NCBI GenBank assembly: GCA_030427145.1
Contig: JAUHWT010000015.1
Span: 62,001 to 126,000, forward strand
Direction: 5' to 3'
Length of the DNA stretch: 64,000 bases
From: Alphaproteobacteria bacterium
GTDB lineage: Bacteria; Pseudomonadota; Alphaproteobacteria; Rhodobacterales; Rhodobacteraceae
How positions within the stretch are numbered: position 1 is the first letter of the stretch; each line of letters opens with the position of its first letter. The position numbers and the translations under genes are program-made. The notes under the pieces were generated by a model. It made no database searches and had not been told where the DNA came from. It saw only the letters and a program-made list of their open reading frames with translations. Below, in pieces: positions 1 through 7,264 of the stretch.

Positions 1-140
1 TTCAGGACTGGCTCGCCACCATCGGCGTGACCCCGAACTGGCTCGCCGGTGAGGAACTCGACACCTGGGCCGGGGAAACCGCACAGGGTCTCTTCACCGA
101 GATGGACGCCCTGGTCGAAAGCGGCGTTCTCAGCCAGTAA
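1..140 (+). CDS. TctC-type solute-binding protein, C-terminal end (partial)
   Basis: The window opens inside this gene. Read from base 3, the frame gives 45 residues ending ...LVESGVLSQ and a TAA stop at 138-140. The ending resembles the C-terminus of TctC-type periplasmic binding proteins of the tripartite tricarboxylate transporter (TTT) family. The main support is context: TctB and TctA follow at once, and tctC-tctB-tctA is the usual order. The family binds carboxylates and related organic anions in the periplasm. The ligand pocket lies outside the window, so the substrate cannot be read. Confidence 0.75.
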   Translation, partial: QDWLATIGVTPNWLAGEELDTWAGETAQGLFTEMDALVESGVLSQ

Positions 141-166
141 TTCCACCCAGGTCCGAACAAACGGCG

Positions 167-194
167 CGGCACCGGAGGTCATCCTCCGGTGCCG
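167..194 (+). other. Intercistronic hairpin between tctC and tctB
   Basis: A perfect 12-bp stem (CGGCACCGGAGG with its complement) closes a 4-nt TCAT loop. It sits in the 73-bp gap between the binding-protein gene and tctB and has no T-run after it. By analogy with other transporter operons it probably stabilises the upstream message or partly attenuates transcription, so that the binding protein is made in excess. The role is inferred. Confidence 0.6.
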
Positions 195-213
195 TACCCG
201 CAGGAGACACCCA

Positions 214-687
214 ATGGCCGAACGCGCACCGCTCATCAGGACCGGCGTCCTGCTCCCCCTGTTTCTGCTGATCGTCACATCCGTCTATCTCGCGGCGGCC
301 TTCGACATCCGCACACAGTTCGCCCAGCCCGGCGAAATGAGCCCCCGCTCCATGCCCATCCTCGTGGCGCTTCTGATGTATGTCGCCCTTGCGGTCGTGC
401 TGTTCTCCGAGCTTCGAAACCCCACGGCGGACGGCCCGGTCCGTGAACTCATCCGGCCCGTCTTCGTGATCGTCGCCACGGCGGGCTACATCGCCCTCTT
501 CCGCCCGCTCGGCTACACCCTGGCGACCCTCGCGTTCAGTTCCGCGCTGTTCCTGATCTTCCGCTTCCAGACCGGCAAACCCCTCCATTTTGCGGCCGCC
601 GCCATCGGCGTCACCGCCGCCTTCTACGGCCTCTTCGCAGGCATATTCGGCGTGCGCCTGCCGTCGCTCACTGAGAGCTTCCTCTAA
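214..687 (+). CDS. tctB: TTT transporter small membrane subunit TctB
   Basis: This 157-residue protein has about four hydrophobic segments (near residues 10-30, 47-66, 80-100 and 105-150), the size and topology of TctB, the small poorly conserved membrane subunit of TTT carriers. It works in the inner membrane with TctA and the periplasmic TctC. The ATG at 214 is preferred over an upstream in-frame start at 49, because it follows an AGGAG ribosome site and the upstream extension would overlap tctC. Its TAA stop shares a base with the ATG of tctA, so the two are translationally coupled. Confidence 0.85.
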   Translation: MAERAPLIRTGVLLPLFLLIVTSVYLAAAFDIRTQFAQPGEMSPRSMPILVALLMYVALAVVLFSELRNPTADGPVRELIRPVFVIVATAGYIALFRPLGYTLATLAFSSALFLIFRFQTGKPLHFAAAAIGVTAAFYGLFAGIFGVRLPSLTESFL

Positions 688-2201
688 TGGATATCTTCGT
701 TGACGTCCTCGGCGGCATGTCCGCCCTGCTCGATCCGAAGGTCATCGCCTTCATGGTCGCGGGCTTCCTGATCGGCACCTTTTTCGGCGCCATGCCGGGC
801 CTCACATCCGTGCTCGCCATCGCCCTGCTGCTGCCCATCACCTACACGATCGACGTGGTCCCGGCGCTCGTGATGTGCGCGTCGATCTTCATGGCCGGCA
901 TGTATTCCGGCTCCATCACCGCCACCACCATCAACATCCCCGGCGCGCCCTCATCCATGATGACAGCCGTCGAGGGTAACAAACTGATGAACAAGGGGTT
1001 TGGAGCCAACGCGCTCGGCCACGCCGCTCTTGGCTCCATCATCGGCGGCACCATCGGCGCCGTGCTTCTGATGGCCTTCATGCCGGTTGCCGCCGAGATC
1101 TCCCTGCTCATCCGCACACCGGGCAAATTCTCCCTCGTCCTCTTCGCGCTGGTCGTTATCGTGATCGTGGATAAGTCCAACATTGCCAAGGGCTTCGTCG
1201 CCACTCTTCTCGGCATAATGATCGCCACGGTCGGCATTGACGTCCTCCAGCCCATCCCCCGTTTCAACTTCGGCACCGAAACCCTGGTGGAGGGCATCGA
1301 CATCATGCCCATCGTGATCGGCGCCTTCGCCATTTCCGAGGTTCTGATGCAGTCGGAATCGTGGAAGGACAATCTCGGCTCCACCCTGGAGAAAGCCAAA
1401 AAGGTCGTCATCCGCCGCCGCGATTTCATCCCGCCCCTGTCCGAGATCCGCGAGATCGGCCTGGTCGCCTATATCCGCTCCGCCTTTATCGGCTACGGCA
1501 TCGGCATCCTGCCCGGCGCGGGCGGTTCCATGGCCGCGTTCGTCTCCTACGCCATGGCCCGCTCCTCATCCAAAAAACCGGAGGAATACGGCCACGGCAG
1601 CCGGGAGGGCATCGCCTCCGCCGAGGCCGCCAACAACTCCATGTGCGGCGGCGCCTTCGTCCCCATGCTGATGTTCGGCATCCCCGGCGACCCCACCACC
1701 GCCATCGTGCTGGGCGTTCTGGTAATCAACGGTCTTCAGCCCGGCCCCCGCCTTCTGGAAAACCAGGCGGACCTGCTCGGCCCCATGCTCGGCTCCCTCT
1801 TCTTCTCGGCGCTGATCCTGATTCCGCTGACCCTCTGGCTCTTCGGCCCTTACTTTGTGAAGATCGTCTCAATCCCCAAGGGCCTGCTGTATACTGGCAT
1901 CGCGGTCGTGGCCCTGGTGGGCAGCTACGTCGCCACCTACTCCATCTTTCAGATGTCGCTGGCGGTGGTCTTCGGCGTGCTGGCCTATTTCATGCGCAAG
2001 CAGAACTACTCAACGGTCTCCATGCTGCTCGGCTTCATCCTCGGCCCCGACCTCGAACAGTATCTGCGCCGCTCGCTGTCCCTGAACGACGGCAACCCGA
2101 TGATCTTCCTGACCAGCCCCGACAGCCTGTTTTTCCTGGTCCTCACCGCCATCTTCATCTGGGCGATCCTCATCCGGAAACCCAAACACCGACCGGCATA
2201 A
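687..2201 (+). CDS. tctA: TTT transporter large permease subunit TctA
   Basis: The 504-residue product is full length for TctA, the roughly 12-helix permease of tripartite tricarboxylate transporters. It is hydrophobic throughout and carries the two glycine/proline-rich family signatures: GAMPGLTS near residue 35 and GILPGAGGSMAAF near residue 272. It moves the solute delivered by TctC using an ion gradient. The start overlaps the tctB stop (TAATG). The substrate is unknown. TTT systems import citrate-like acids, and in some marine Roseobacters sulfolactate, which is worth noting because a C3-sulfonate operon lies 5 kb downstream. Confidence 0.92.
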   Translation: MDIFVDVLGGMSALLDPKVIAFMVAGFLIGTFFGAMPGLTSVLAIALLLPITYTIDVVPALVMCASIFMAGMYSGSITATTINIPGAPSSMMTAVEGNKLMNKGFGANALGHAALGSIIGGTIGAVLLMAFMPVAAEISLLIRTPGKFSLVLFALVVIVIVDKSNIAKGFVATLLGIMIATVGIDVLQPIPRFNFGTETLVEGIDIMPIVIGAFAISEVLMQSESWKDNLGSTLEKAKKVVIRRRDFIPPLSEIREIGLVAYIRSAFIGYGIGILPGAGGSMAAFVSYAMARSSSKKPEEYGHGSREGIASAEAANNSMCGGAFVPMLMFGIPGDPTTAIVLGVLVINGLQPGPRLLENQADLLGPMLGSLFFSALILIPLTLWLFGPYFVKIVSIPKGLLYTGIAVVALVGSYVATYSIFQMSLAVVFGVLAYFMRKQNYSTVSMLLGFILGPDLEQYLRRSLSLNDGNPMIFLTSPDSLFFLVLTAIFIWAILIRKPKHRPA

Positions 2202-2440
2202 CCGCAGCCGCGAAACTCATTACGCAGGCGCAACATACCAGCGCCTGCCCCAGGCCACCTGGTCCGGCCCCGGCCCATGCCATATACACCCAACGACACG
2301 TTCCGCAGGAAACGACAGGTGCACCGACGCGCCCGCGCCAACCATGCGCTGCACGCCCGGCGTCACATTTCCGTCATAAACCACCGACGCAAAACGCAAA
2401 TCCGCCACGGCACCCGCGCGCAAACCAAAATCACAATGTC
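2202..2440. other. Intergenic stretch downstream of tctA
   Basis: This is the part of the 444-bp gap that lies outside the small RNA gene. It is rich in C and A on the plus strand. I see no convincing gene. A 67-codon minus-strand frame (2220-2423) starts with TTG, has no ribosome site and was rejected. No clear terminator for tctA on the plus strand was found here; the hairpins at 2452-2521 could also slow plus-strand transcription, but their T-run lies on the minus strand. Confidence 0.5.
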
Positions 2441-2527
2441 AGGAAAAAAATAAAGGCGGCACCCGGGAGGAGGTGGATGCCGCCTTTAGTTGTGATTGGC
2501 TCAGGGAGGAGGAGGAGCCAACCTCTG
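2441..2527 (-). ncRNA. CcsR / 'cuckoo'-family small RNA with two CCUCCUCCC hairpin loops
   Basis: Read on the minus strand, two adjacent hairpins occur. The first has a 7-bp stem (TTGGCTC/GAGCCAA, 2515-2521 with 2496-2502) and the loop CTCCTCCTCCCT. The second has a 10-bp stem (AAAGGCGGCA/TGCCGCCTTT, 2478-2487 with 2452-2461) and a 16-nt loop containing CCTCCTCCC; it is followed by ATTTTTTT, a Rho-independent terminator. Two tandem hairpins each exposing an anti-Shine-Dalgarno CCUCCUCCC loop are the defining architecture of the alphaproteobacterial cuckoo family (CcsR RNAs of Rhodobacter), which act in stress responses. In Rhodobacter these follow a small DUF1127 gene; here there is none, and the RNA lies downstream of an HWE kinase. 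Length (about 87 nt) and 5' end are estimates. Confidence 0.8.
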
Positions 2528-2533
2528 GAACTG

Positions 2534-2562
2534 AACATAGAGTTTATGCTGCGATCGCACAA
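2534..2562 (-). promoter_or_regulatory. Putative promoter of the small RNA
   Basis: On the minus strand TTGTGC (2557-2562) and TATGTT (2534-2539) are separated by exactly 17 bp and would place the transcript start near 2527, just before the first hairpin. Both hexamers are imperfect. CcsR RNAs of Rhodobacter use stress sigma factors of the RpoH class, so a heat-shock-type promoter is an alternative reading. Confidence 0.4.
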
Positions 2563-2645
2563 CACTTTAGCCATGCAAATATTGCATTGCGGCATTGACC
2601 CCCGGTGGCATCAAACCTGCGTGAGACCGCCTTGCACGGCGCGGC

Positions 2646-3602
2646 TCAGACCGCCTCCACGCCCTCACAGAGCGGCAGGGTCATGTCAATCGTGAGCCAG
2701 CCATCCGCGTAGTTCCGAGTCTTTTCCGCGCCCAGCTGCAACAGCGACGCCTGGATCAGCCGCGAGCCAAAACCCGGCTCAGGGTTCGGGTCATGCACCT
2801 CGACCTTCTCCCGCCAGATCACCCGCACAAAGCCGCCATCACTGCTCCAGCGCACCTCGATTACGCCATCATCCGCGCGCAGCGCGCCATATTTGGCCGA
2901 ATTGGTCACCCATTCATGAACGATCAGAACCAGCGGGATCAGAAGCCGCGTGGGGATCATCACGTCATCCCCCTCCAGCGTAATCTCCTGCCCGCCCCGC
3001 GCCGGCGCCAGGATACACTCCAGCACCTGCCGCAATCCGACCGGCTGCGTCACATCCGTGCGCAGCATCAGCGAATGCGCCCGGTCCAGCGCCGAAACCC
3101 GCCCGCGCAGGTTCGACACCATGTCCTCCCGCGTCTCACTCTCGCGGTTGGCGCTGGAAATCATGGCCGACACAATCGCGAACATGTTCTTGATCCGGTG
3201 GTTCATCTCCGCCAGATGCAGTTCCCGCTCCCTCAGCAGTTCCTCCTCAACCGTCACATCGAGGGTCACACCGATCAGTTTGGGCCGCCCGCCATTATGG
3301 ACCAGCCGCCCCATGCCGCGCAGCCACTTGTAGCCCCCGGCCTTCCGCCGCACCCGAAACCTGTGATGAAATTCCTGACCCTCGGTCAGAATGGCCGCCA
3401 CCCCGCGCTTCAGGTCTTCCTGATCGTCAGGATGCACCAGAGCAAACGTGTTGTCGAACTCCCGCGCCTCCGCCTCGCTCACCTCGAACAGCATCCGACA
3501 GCGCCGGTCGAGGACCTGCTTCTTCGTGGCCGGATCGTATTCCCACCGCCCCAGTCCCGCGAAATCCAGCGCGAGATCGAGGCTTTCCTCGTGAACGCTC
3601 AT
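2646..3602 (-). CDS. HWE-family sensor histidine kinase with PAS domain
   Basis: This 318-residue protein has an N-terminal PAS fold (about 10-120, ending in the PAC-like GVTLDVTVEEE) and a kinase core of the HWE subfamily. The phospho-acceptor box is EMNHRIKNM with His135, the ATP-lid region has HEWVTNSAKYGAL (His229, Asn234) and the diagnostic W-x-E appears as WRE at 263-265. There is no membrane segment, so it is cytosolic. Some alphaproteobacterial HWE kinases feed the general stress response through PhyR, which would fit the stress-type small RNA just downstream, but no response regulator is adjacent. The GTG start has weak context; the length is normal for a single-PAS HWE kinase. Confidence 0.88.
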   Translation of the reverse strand: MSVHEESLDLALDFAGLGRWEYDPATKKQVLDRRCRMLFEVSEAEAREFDNTFALVHPDDQEDLKRGVAAILTEGQEFHHRFRVRRKAGGYKWLRGMGRLVHNGGRPKLIGVTLDVTVEEELLRERELHLAEMNHRIKNMFAIVSAMISSANRESETREDMVSNLRGRVSALDRAHSLMLRTDVTQPVGLRQVLECILAPARGGQEITLEGDDVMIPTRLLIPLVLIVHEWVTNSAKYGALRADDGVIEVRWSSDGGFVRVIWREKVEVHDPNPEPGFGSRLIQASLLQLGAEKTRNYADGWLTIDMTLPLCEGVEAV

Positions 3603-3726
3603 CAGGTTTCCACCCCCTGTCGATGACGCGGCGACTGCGTACCGCCCATCAGTTTAGGACTAGCGCAACACCGTCACGCTCTCCATACTGATCACAAGTT
3701 AGTTTTATTTATGCGGAGTCAATAGC

Positions 3727-4497
3727 CTATGTCAGCTTGAGCGGACCCTGGCCGTACAGATACGCCGGATCGAACGCCCCGATCCGTGCCAGTTCCTCCC
3801 GGTCGATCACCGTCACCTGCCCGCGCGAAATATCCACCACCCCCGCCTCGCGCAGCTTGCGCACCGTCCGGTTCATGTGGATCGAGGTCGTTCCGCAGGC
3901 ATCCGCCAGTTCCTGCTGCGTCAGCGGCAGCGCAAAGCCGCTCTCACCGGCCAGATCGACAAACGAGAGCCTCTGCCACAGTTCCGCGATCAGATGCGCC
4001 AGCCGCCCATCCGCGCTCAGATGCTCCAGTTTCATGATCCATTCCCGGTGCATCGCCGCATCCAGAAGCGTGGAATACCACAGCATCCGCGCCAGGTTGG
4101 GCTCCGACTTCAGAACTTCATCAATCGCCGCATGGGGCGCATATCCCACCTGAACCGTACCGATTGAGACCACGTCATGGTCCAACCGTTTCAGCGCAAA
4201 GGCATGCAGGTCGACGAAATCGCCGGGCACATGCAGCGCCACAATATGCCGCCGCCCGCCCTCATGGATCACCCGCGCCACGGTACCTTCGATCAGGATC
4301 GTGCTCTGGTCCAGCACCGCCCCGCGCTCGAGGATCGTCACCGGCTCGGTAAAGCGCTCCACGCTTTGGATCAGACCCTCAAGCACGCCCCGCTCCCGCG
4401 CGTCGAGCGCGTCGCGCGAGCGGCCCTGAAGGAACCGCCGCGTCAGCGGGTATGCGTCATCCGTCATTGTCTGCGCTGCTCCGATCCGGTCCACCAC
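3727..4497 (-). CDS. Crp/Fnr-family transcriptional regulator
   Basis: The 256-residue product has a cyclic-nucleotide-binding-type beta-barrel (roughly 40-130), a long dimerisation helix (about 140-170) and a C-terminal winged helix with LTQQELADACGTTSIHMNRT as helix-turn-helix. No cysteine cluster is present, so it is not an iron-sulfur FNR. In related alphaproteobacteria such proteins often sit beside HWE kinases, as here. A second methionine at residue 11 (MTDDAYPL) could be the true start. Targets and ligand cannot be read from the sequence. Confidence 0.85.
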   Translation of the reverse strand: MVDRIGAAQTMTDDAYPLTRRFLQGRSRDALDARERGVLEGLIQSVERFTEPVTILERGAVLDQSTILIEGTVARVIHEGGRRHIVALHVPGDFVDLHAFALKRLDHDVVSIGTVQVGYAPHAAIDEVLKSEPNLARMLWYSTLLDAAMHREWIMKLEHLSADGRLAHLIAELWQRLSFVDLAGESGFALPLTQQELADACGTTSIHMNRTVRKLREAGVVDISRGQVTVIDREELARIGAFDPAYLYGQGPLKLT

Positions 4498-4589
4498 CCT
4501 CGCCTGTTCCTAACATATGTTAGTCCGAACGCCAGATGCGGAATGTCATCAAAGGGATAACTTCAGCGCGACACCTGCGGTTCCCTGGC

Positions 4590-5405
4590 TCAGGCCAGAT
4601 CCAGCGCCACCTCCGGCACCGGCGCGTCGTCATACCCGCCCCAGACCGACTGGTCGAAATTCACCACCGACCCGGTCATCATGCCGCTGTCGTCCGAGCA
4701 CATCCACAAAACCGCCTTCGCCACCTCGTCCGGCTCAAGAATCCGCCCGAACGGCTTGCCTGCCGCCGCCCGGTCAATAAAGCCCGGATCGCCCGTCTCG
4801 CTTTCCACCAGCCTGCGCTCATGATCGGAATTCATCCAGCCAATCGACAGCTGATTAACATGGATCCGGTTGCGCATCAGAGCAAAGGCCACATTCCGCG
4901 TCAGCGTCGCCAGCGCCCCCTTGGAGGTCGAATAGGGCGCGAGGAACGGCTGCCCGGCCAGTTCCGACATCGACCCGATGGACACGATCCGTCCCTCGAT
5001 CCCCTCCCGGATCATCACTTTCGCCGCATCCTGAATCAGGAAAAACGGCGCCCGCGTATTGATCGCAATCATCCGGTCAAACAGCTCCTCCGACGTGTTC
5101 AGAATATCCCCCCGGTCGGTCAGCCCCGCCGCATTGACCAGAATATCAACACGTCCAAATGCCGCATCGGTCTCGGCAATGATCCGGCGCACATCCACCA
5201 TCTCGCCCAGATCCGCGGCCACCATCCGCACATCCGTGCCAAATTCGCCACGGATCTCCTCCGCAACGGCCTGACCCTTCTCCAGACCGCGGCCCACAAG
5301 GACAATGCCCGCCGCCCCGGCTGCGGCAAACGCCCGTGCAATGGCCCGTCCCAGACCCTGCGTGCCGCCCGTCACCACGGCGATTTTTCCGTCAATCCGG
5401 TTCAT
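4590..5405 (-). CDS. Short-chain dehydrogenase/reductase
   Basis: A classical SDR of 271 residues: TGGTQGLGRAIA cofactor motif near residue 12, NAAG near residue 92, and a Ser/Tyr/Lys catalytic set (SIGSMS with YSTSK). The start is placed at the second methionine because a GGGGGAGG ribosome site covers the codons before it. It is transcribed away from the D-2-hydroxyacid dehydrogenase gene across 135 bp, suggesting shared control. The substrate is unknown. Neighbours (carboxylate transporter, hydroxyacid dehydrogenase) point to a small hydroxyacid or polyol. Confidence 0.85.
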   Translation of the reverse strand: MNRIDGKIAVVTGGTQGLGRAIARAFAAAGAAGIVLVGRGLEKGQAVAEEIRGEFGTDVRMVAADLGEMVDVRRIIAETDAAFGRVDILVNAAGLTDRGDILNTSEELFDRMIAINTRAPFFLIQDAAKVMIREGIEGRIVSIGSMSELAGQPFLAPYSTSKGALATLTRNVAFALMRNRIHVNQLSIGWMNSDHERRLVESETGDPGFIDRAAAGKPFGRILEPDEVAKAVLWMCSDDSGMMTGSVVNFDQSVWGGYDDAPVPEVALDLA

Positions 5406-5540
5406 GAAACTACCTCCCCCTTCCAATGGCCCGGGGCCGCAACCCCGGCCTTTTCAATGCCCTGACATCGTCTTACAACCGACCCCGCCCCGGCTCAAAT
5501 GCCGATCACCAACCCACCGGGTAAAAAAGGAAAAATACCG

Positions 5541-6500
5541 ATGCCCCATGTTCTGGTTGCCGGCAACATGCACCCGTCCGGCCAGACCCTTCTGAAGGAC
5601 GCCGGGCATACGGTCCACCACATTCCCGACATCACCGAGGAAAGCTACGCGCCCTTCGTGGACGGGGCCGACGCGCTCATCATCCGCACCCAGCCCCTGA
5701 GCGCCGAAACGCTGGCACGGGCGGGCAAGCTCGCCATAGTCTGCCGTCATGGCGTGGGCTATGACGCCGTTGACCTCCCCGCCCTCAACGCCCGTGGCAT
5801 CCCTCTCATGGTCTGCGGCGACGTGAATTCCTATTCCGTGGCCGAACACGCCTGCATGATGATCCTGGCCGCGTCCAAACGCGTCCTGCGCGCCGACGCC
5901 TCCGTGCGCCACGGCCCCTGGAAATGGCGCAACAGCCTCGAATCCCAAGACCTGCGCGGACGCAATCTGCTCATTCTGGGCTTTGGCCGCATCGGTCGCC
6001 ACACCGCATACATGATGGCCGGTTTCGGCATGACCATCCGCGCCCATGACCCCTATGTCACTCCGGAAAACTGGCCCGAAGGTCCGGTGCAACCCGCCCC
6101 CGACCTGCACGAGGCCCTGGCCTGGGCGGATGTTGTTTCCGTCTCCGCGCCGAAATCCGACCGCCCCCTGATCGACCGGGCCGAGTTCGACGCCATGCGC
6201 GACGGCACCATCGTCGTGAACACCGCGCGCGGCGGCATCGTGAACGAACTGGCCCTGGCCGAGGCGCTGAAATCCGGCCGCGTCGGCGCCGCCGGGATCG
6301 ACGTGTTCGACCCCGAACCCCCGGCGGAGGACCACCCGCTAAAGGCCTTCGATCAGGTCATTCTCAGCCCCCATATCGCAGGTGTCACCGACGGCGCGTC
6401 GCAGAGGATGGCCACCGGGTCGGCGCAGAACGTCATCGACTTTTTCAACGGCAAACCCGACCTCTCACTCGTGGTTAACAGGGCCCATACAATTTTATGA
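5541..6500 (+). CDS. D-isomer-specific 2-hydroxyacid dehydrogenase
   Basis: This 319-residue NAD(P)-dependent enzyme interconverts a 2-hydroxyacid and its 2-ketoacid. The nucleotide-binding motif is GFGRIGR (147-153). The catalytic arginine is Arg230 (NTARGGIVNE), a glutamate lies near 259, and the catalytic histidine is His278 (SPHIAG). The start at 5541 (MPHVLV) is chosen over 5499 because it follows AAAGGAAA. In sulfolactate-degrading bacteria the (S)-sulfolactate dehydrogenase SlcC belongs to this family, and a sulfolactate-processing operon lies 1 kb downstream. That link is suggestive only; a phosphoglycerate-dehydrogenase-like or glyoxylate-reductase-like role is equally possible. Confidence 0.88.
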   Translation: MPHVLVAGNMHPSGQTLLKDAGHTVHHIPDITEESYAPFVDGADALIIRTQPLSAETLARAGKLAIVCRHGVGYDAVDLPALNARGIPLMVCGDVNSYSVAEHACMMILAASKRVLRADASVRHGPWKWRNSLESQDLRGRNLLILGFGRIGRHTAYMMAGFGMTIRAHDPYVTPENWPEGPVQPAPDLHEALAWADVVSVSAPKSDRPLIDRAEFDAMRDGTIVVNTARGGIVNELALAEALKSGRVGAAGIDVFDPEPPAEDHPLKAFDQVILSPHIAGVTDGASQRMATGSAQNVIDFFNGKPDLSLVVNRAHTIL

Positions 6501-6607
6501 AAATACTTTATATCTTTGATTCAAAGGCCTTATGGACATGGATATAATCCCGGAAATGGCACCGAATTCGCGGATTTTCGTTGCGGATTCCACCCGGCAT
6601 ATGTAAA

Positions 6608-6623
6608 TATATCCGCGGATATA
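6608..6623. promoter_or_regulatory. 16-bp perfect palindrome, probable VapB/MazE operator
   Basis: TATATCCGCGGATATA lies 16 bp upstream of the antitoxin ATG, just before its TGGAGA ribosome site. AbrB-type antitoxins and their toxin complexes usually bind such palindromes to repress their own operon. Further GCGGAT half-sites occur upstream, near 6570 and 6583, and again at the start codon. Confidence 0.65.
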
Positions 6624-6638
6624 CTGTGGAGATCGATC

Positions 6639-6866
6639 ATGCGGATTGCCAAATGGGGGAACAGTTTGGCCGTAAGGCTGCCTGCCGGGCTCGTTAAGGA
6701 AATGGGCCTGAAGGAGGGCGACCAGGTCTCCCTGATCGGTGACGGCAAAATACTGTCCCTGTCCCGCGACCAGAGAAGCGATGAAATCCTTGAGAACCTG
6801 CGCCGTTTTCGCGGCCGCCTGCCCGCGGACGAAAGAATAGAGCGCGAACTGGCCCATGAACGATAG
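6639..6866 (+). CDS. AbrB/MazE-type antitoxin (VapB-like)
   Basis: A 75-residue protein with an N-terminal SpoVT-AbrB swapped-hairpin DNA-binding domain (MRIAKWGNSLAVRLPAGLV, then GLKEGDQVSL) and a charged C-terminal tail (SDEILENLRRFRGRLPADER) of the kind that wraps the toxin. The ATG at 6639 is favoured over an upstream in-frame start at 6516, because the palindromic operator and a TGGAGA ribosome site lie directly before it. The gene overlaps the toxin gene by 11 bp. It should neutralise the PIN toxin and repress the operon. Confidence 0.85.
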   Translation: MRIAKWGNSLAVRLPAGLVKEMGLKEGDQVSLIGDGKILSLSRDQRSDEILENLRRFRGRLPADERIERELAHER

Positions 6867-7251
6867 GTTCCTCGACACAAACGTGGTCCTCTATCTTCTT
6901 GACGACAGTGAAAAATCCGACATCGCCGAAAAGATTTTGTGCGATGGCGGCGTCATTAGTGTGCAGGTACTAAACGAGGCACTCGTTAACTGTATCAAAA
7001 AGGCCAAAATGTCCTTCACCGAGGCCGGAGAGTTCCTCACCGCCGTCCAGGATCTCTGCCACGTGGTCAGTCTGACACCCGAGGTTCACGACATCGGACG
7101 GGCCCTGGCGGACCGCTATCAGCTCTCGGTCTACGATTCCATGATCGTCTCCGCCGCGCTGCTCTCCGGATGCCGCGAATTACTGAGTGAGGACATGCAG
7201 GACGGGATGGAGATTGAGGGTTCACTTCGCATCGTAAACCCATTCAAATAA
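6856..7251 (+). CDS. vapC: PIN-domain ribonuclease toxin (VapC-like)
   Basis: The 131-residue product is a complete PIN domain. It has FLDTNVVLYLL with Asp7, a conserved Glu41 (VLNEAL), Asp94 (SVYDSMIVSAAL) and the acidic pair Glu112/Asp113 (LLSEDMQDG), the metal-binding set of VapC endoribonucleases, which cut initiator tRNA or rRNA. It overlaps the AbrB-type antitoxin by 11 bp. The pair may act as a plasmid-stability module, and its base composition is less GC-rich than its neighbours, suggesting separate acquisition. Confidence 0.88.
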   Translation: MNDRFLDTNVVLYLLDDSEKSDIAEKILCDGGVISVQVLNEALVNCIKKAKMSFTEAGEFLTAVQDLCHVVSLTPEVHDIGRALADRYQLSVYDSMIVSAALLSGCRELLSEDMQDGMEIEGSLRIVNPFK

Positions 7252-7264
7252 ACGGTAATTACTG

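Noticed and set aside
2220-2423. 67-codon minus-strand frame after the small RNA
   Set aside because: TTG start, no ribosome site, no recognisable motif; probably chance, although the product is not grossly unlike a protein.
1361-2695. 444-codon plus-strand frame overlapping tctA
   Set aside because: It is the out-of-frame shadow of tctA (GC-rich, Arg/Pro/His-rich product) and runs through the small-RNA hairpins.
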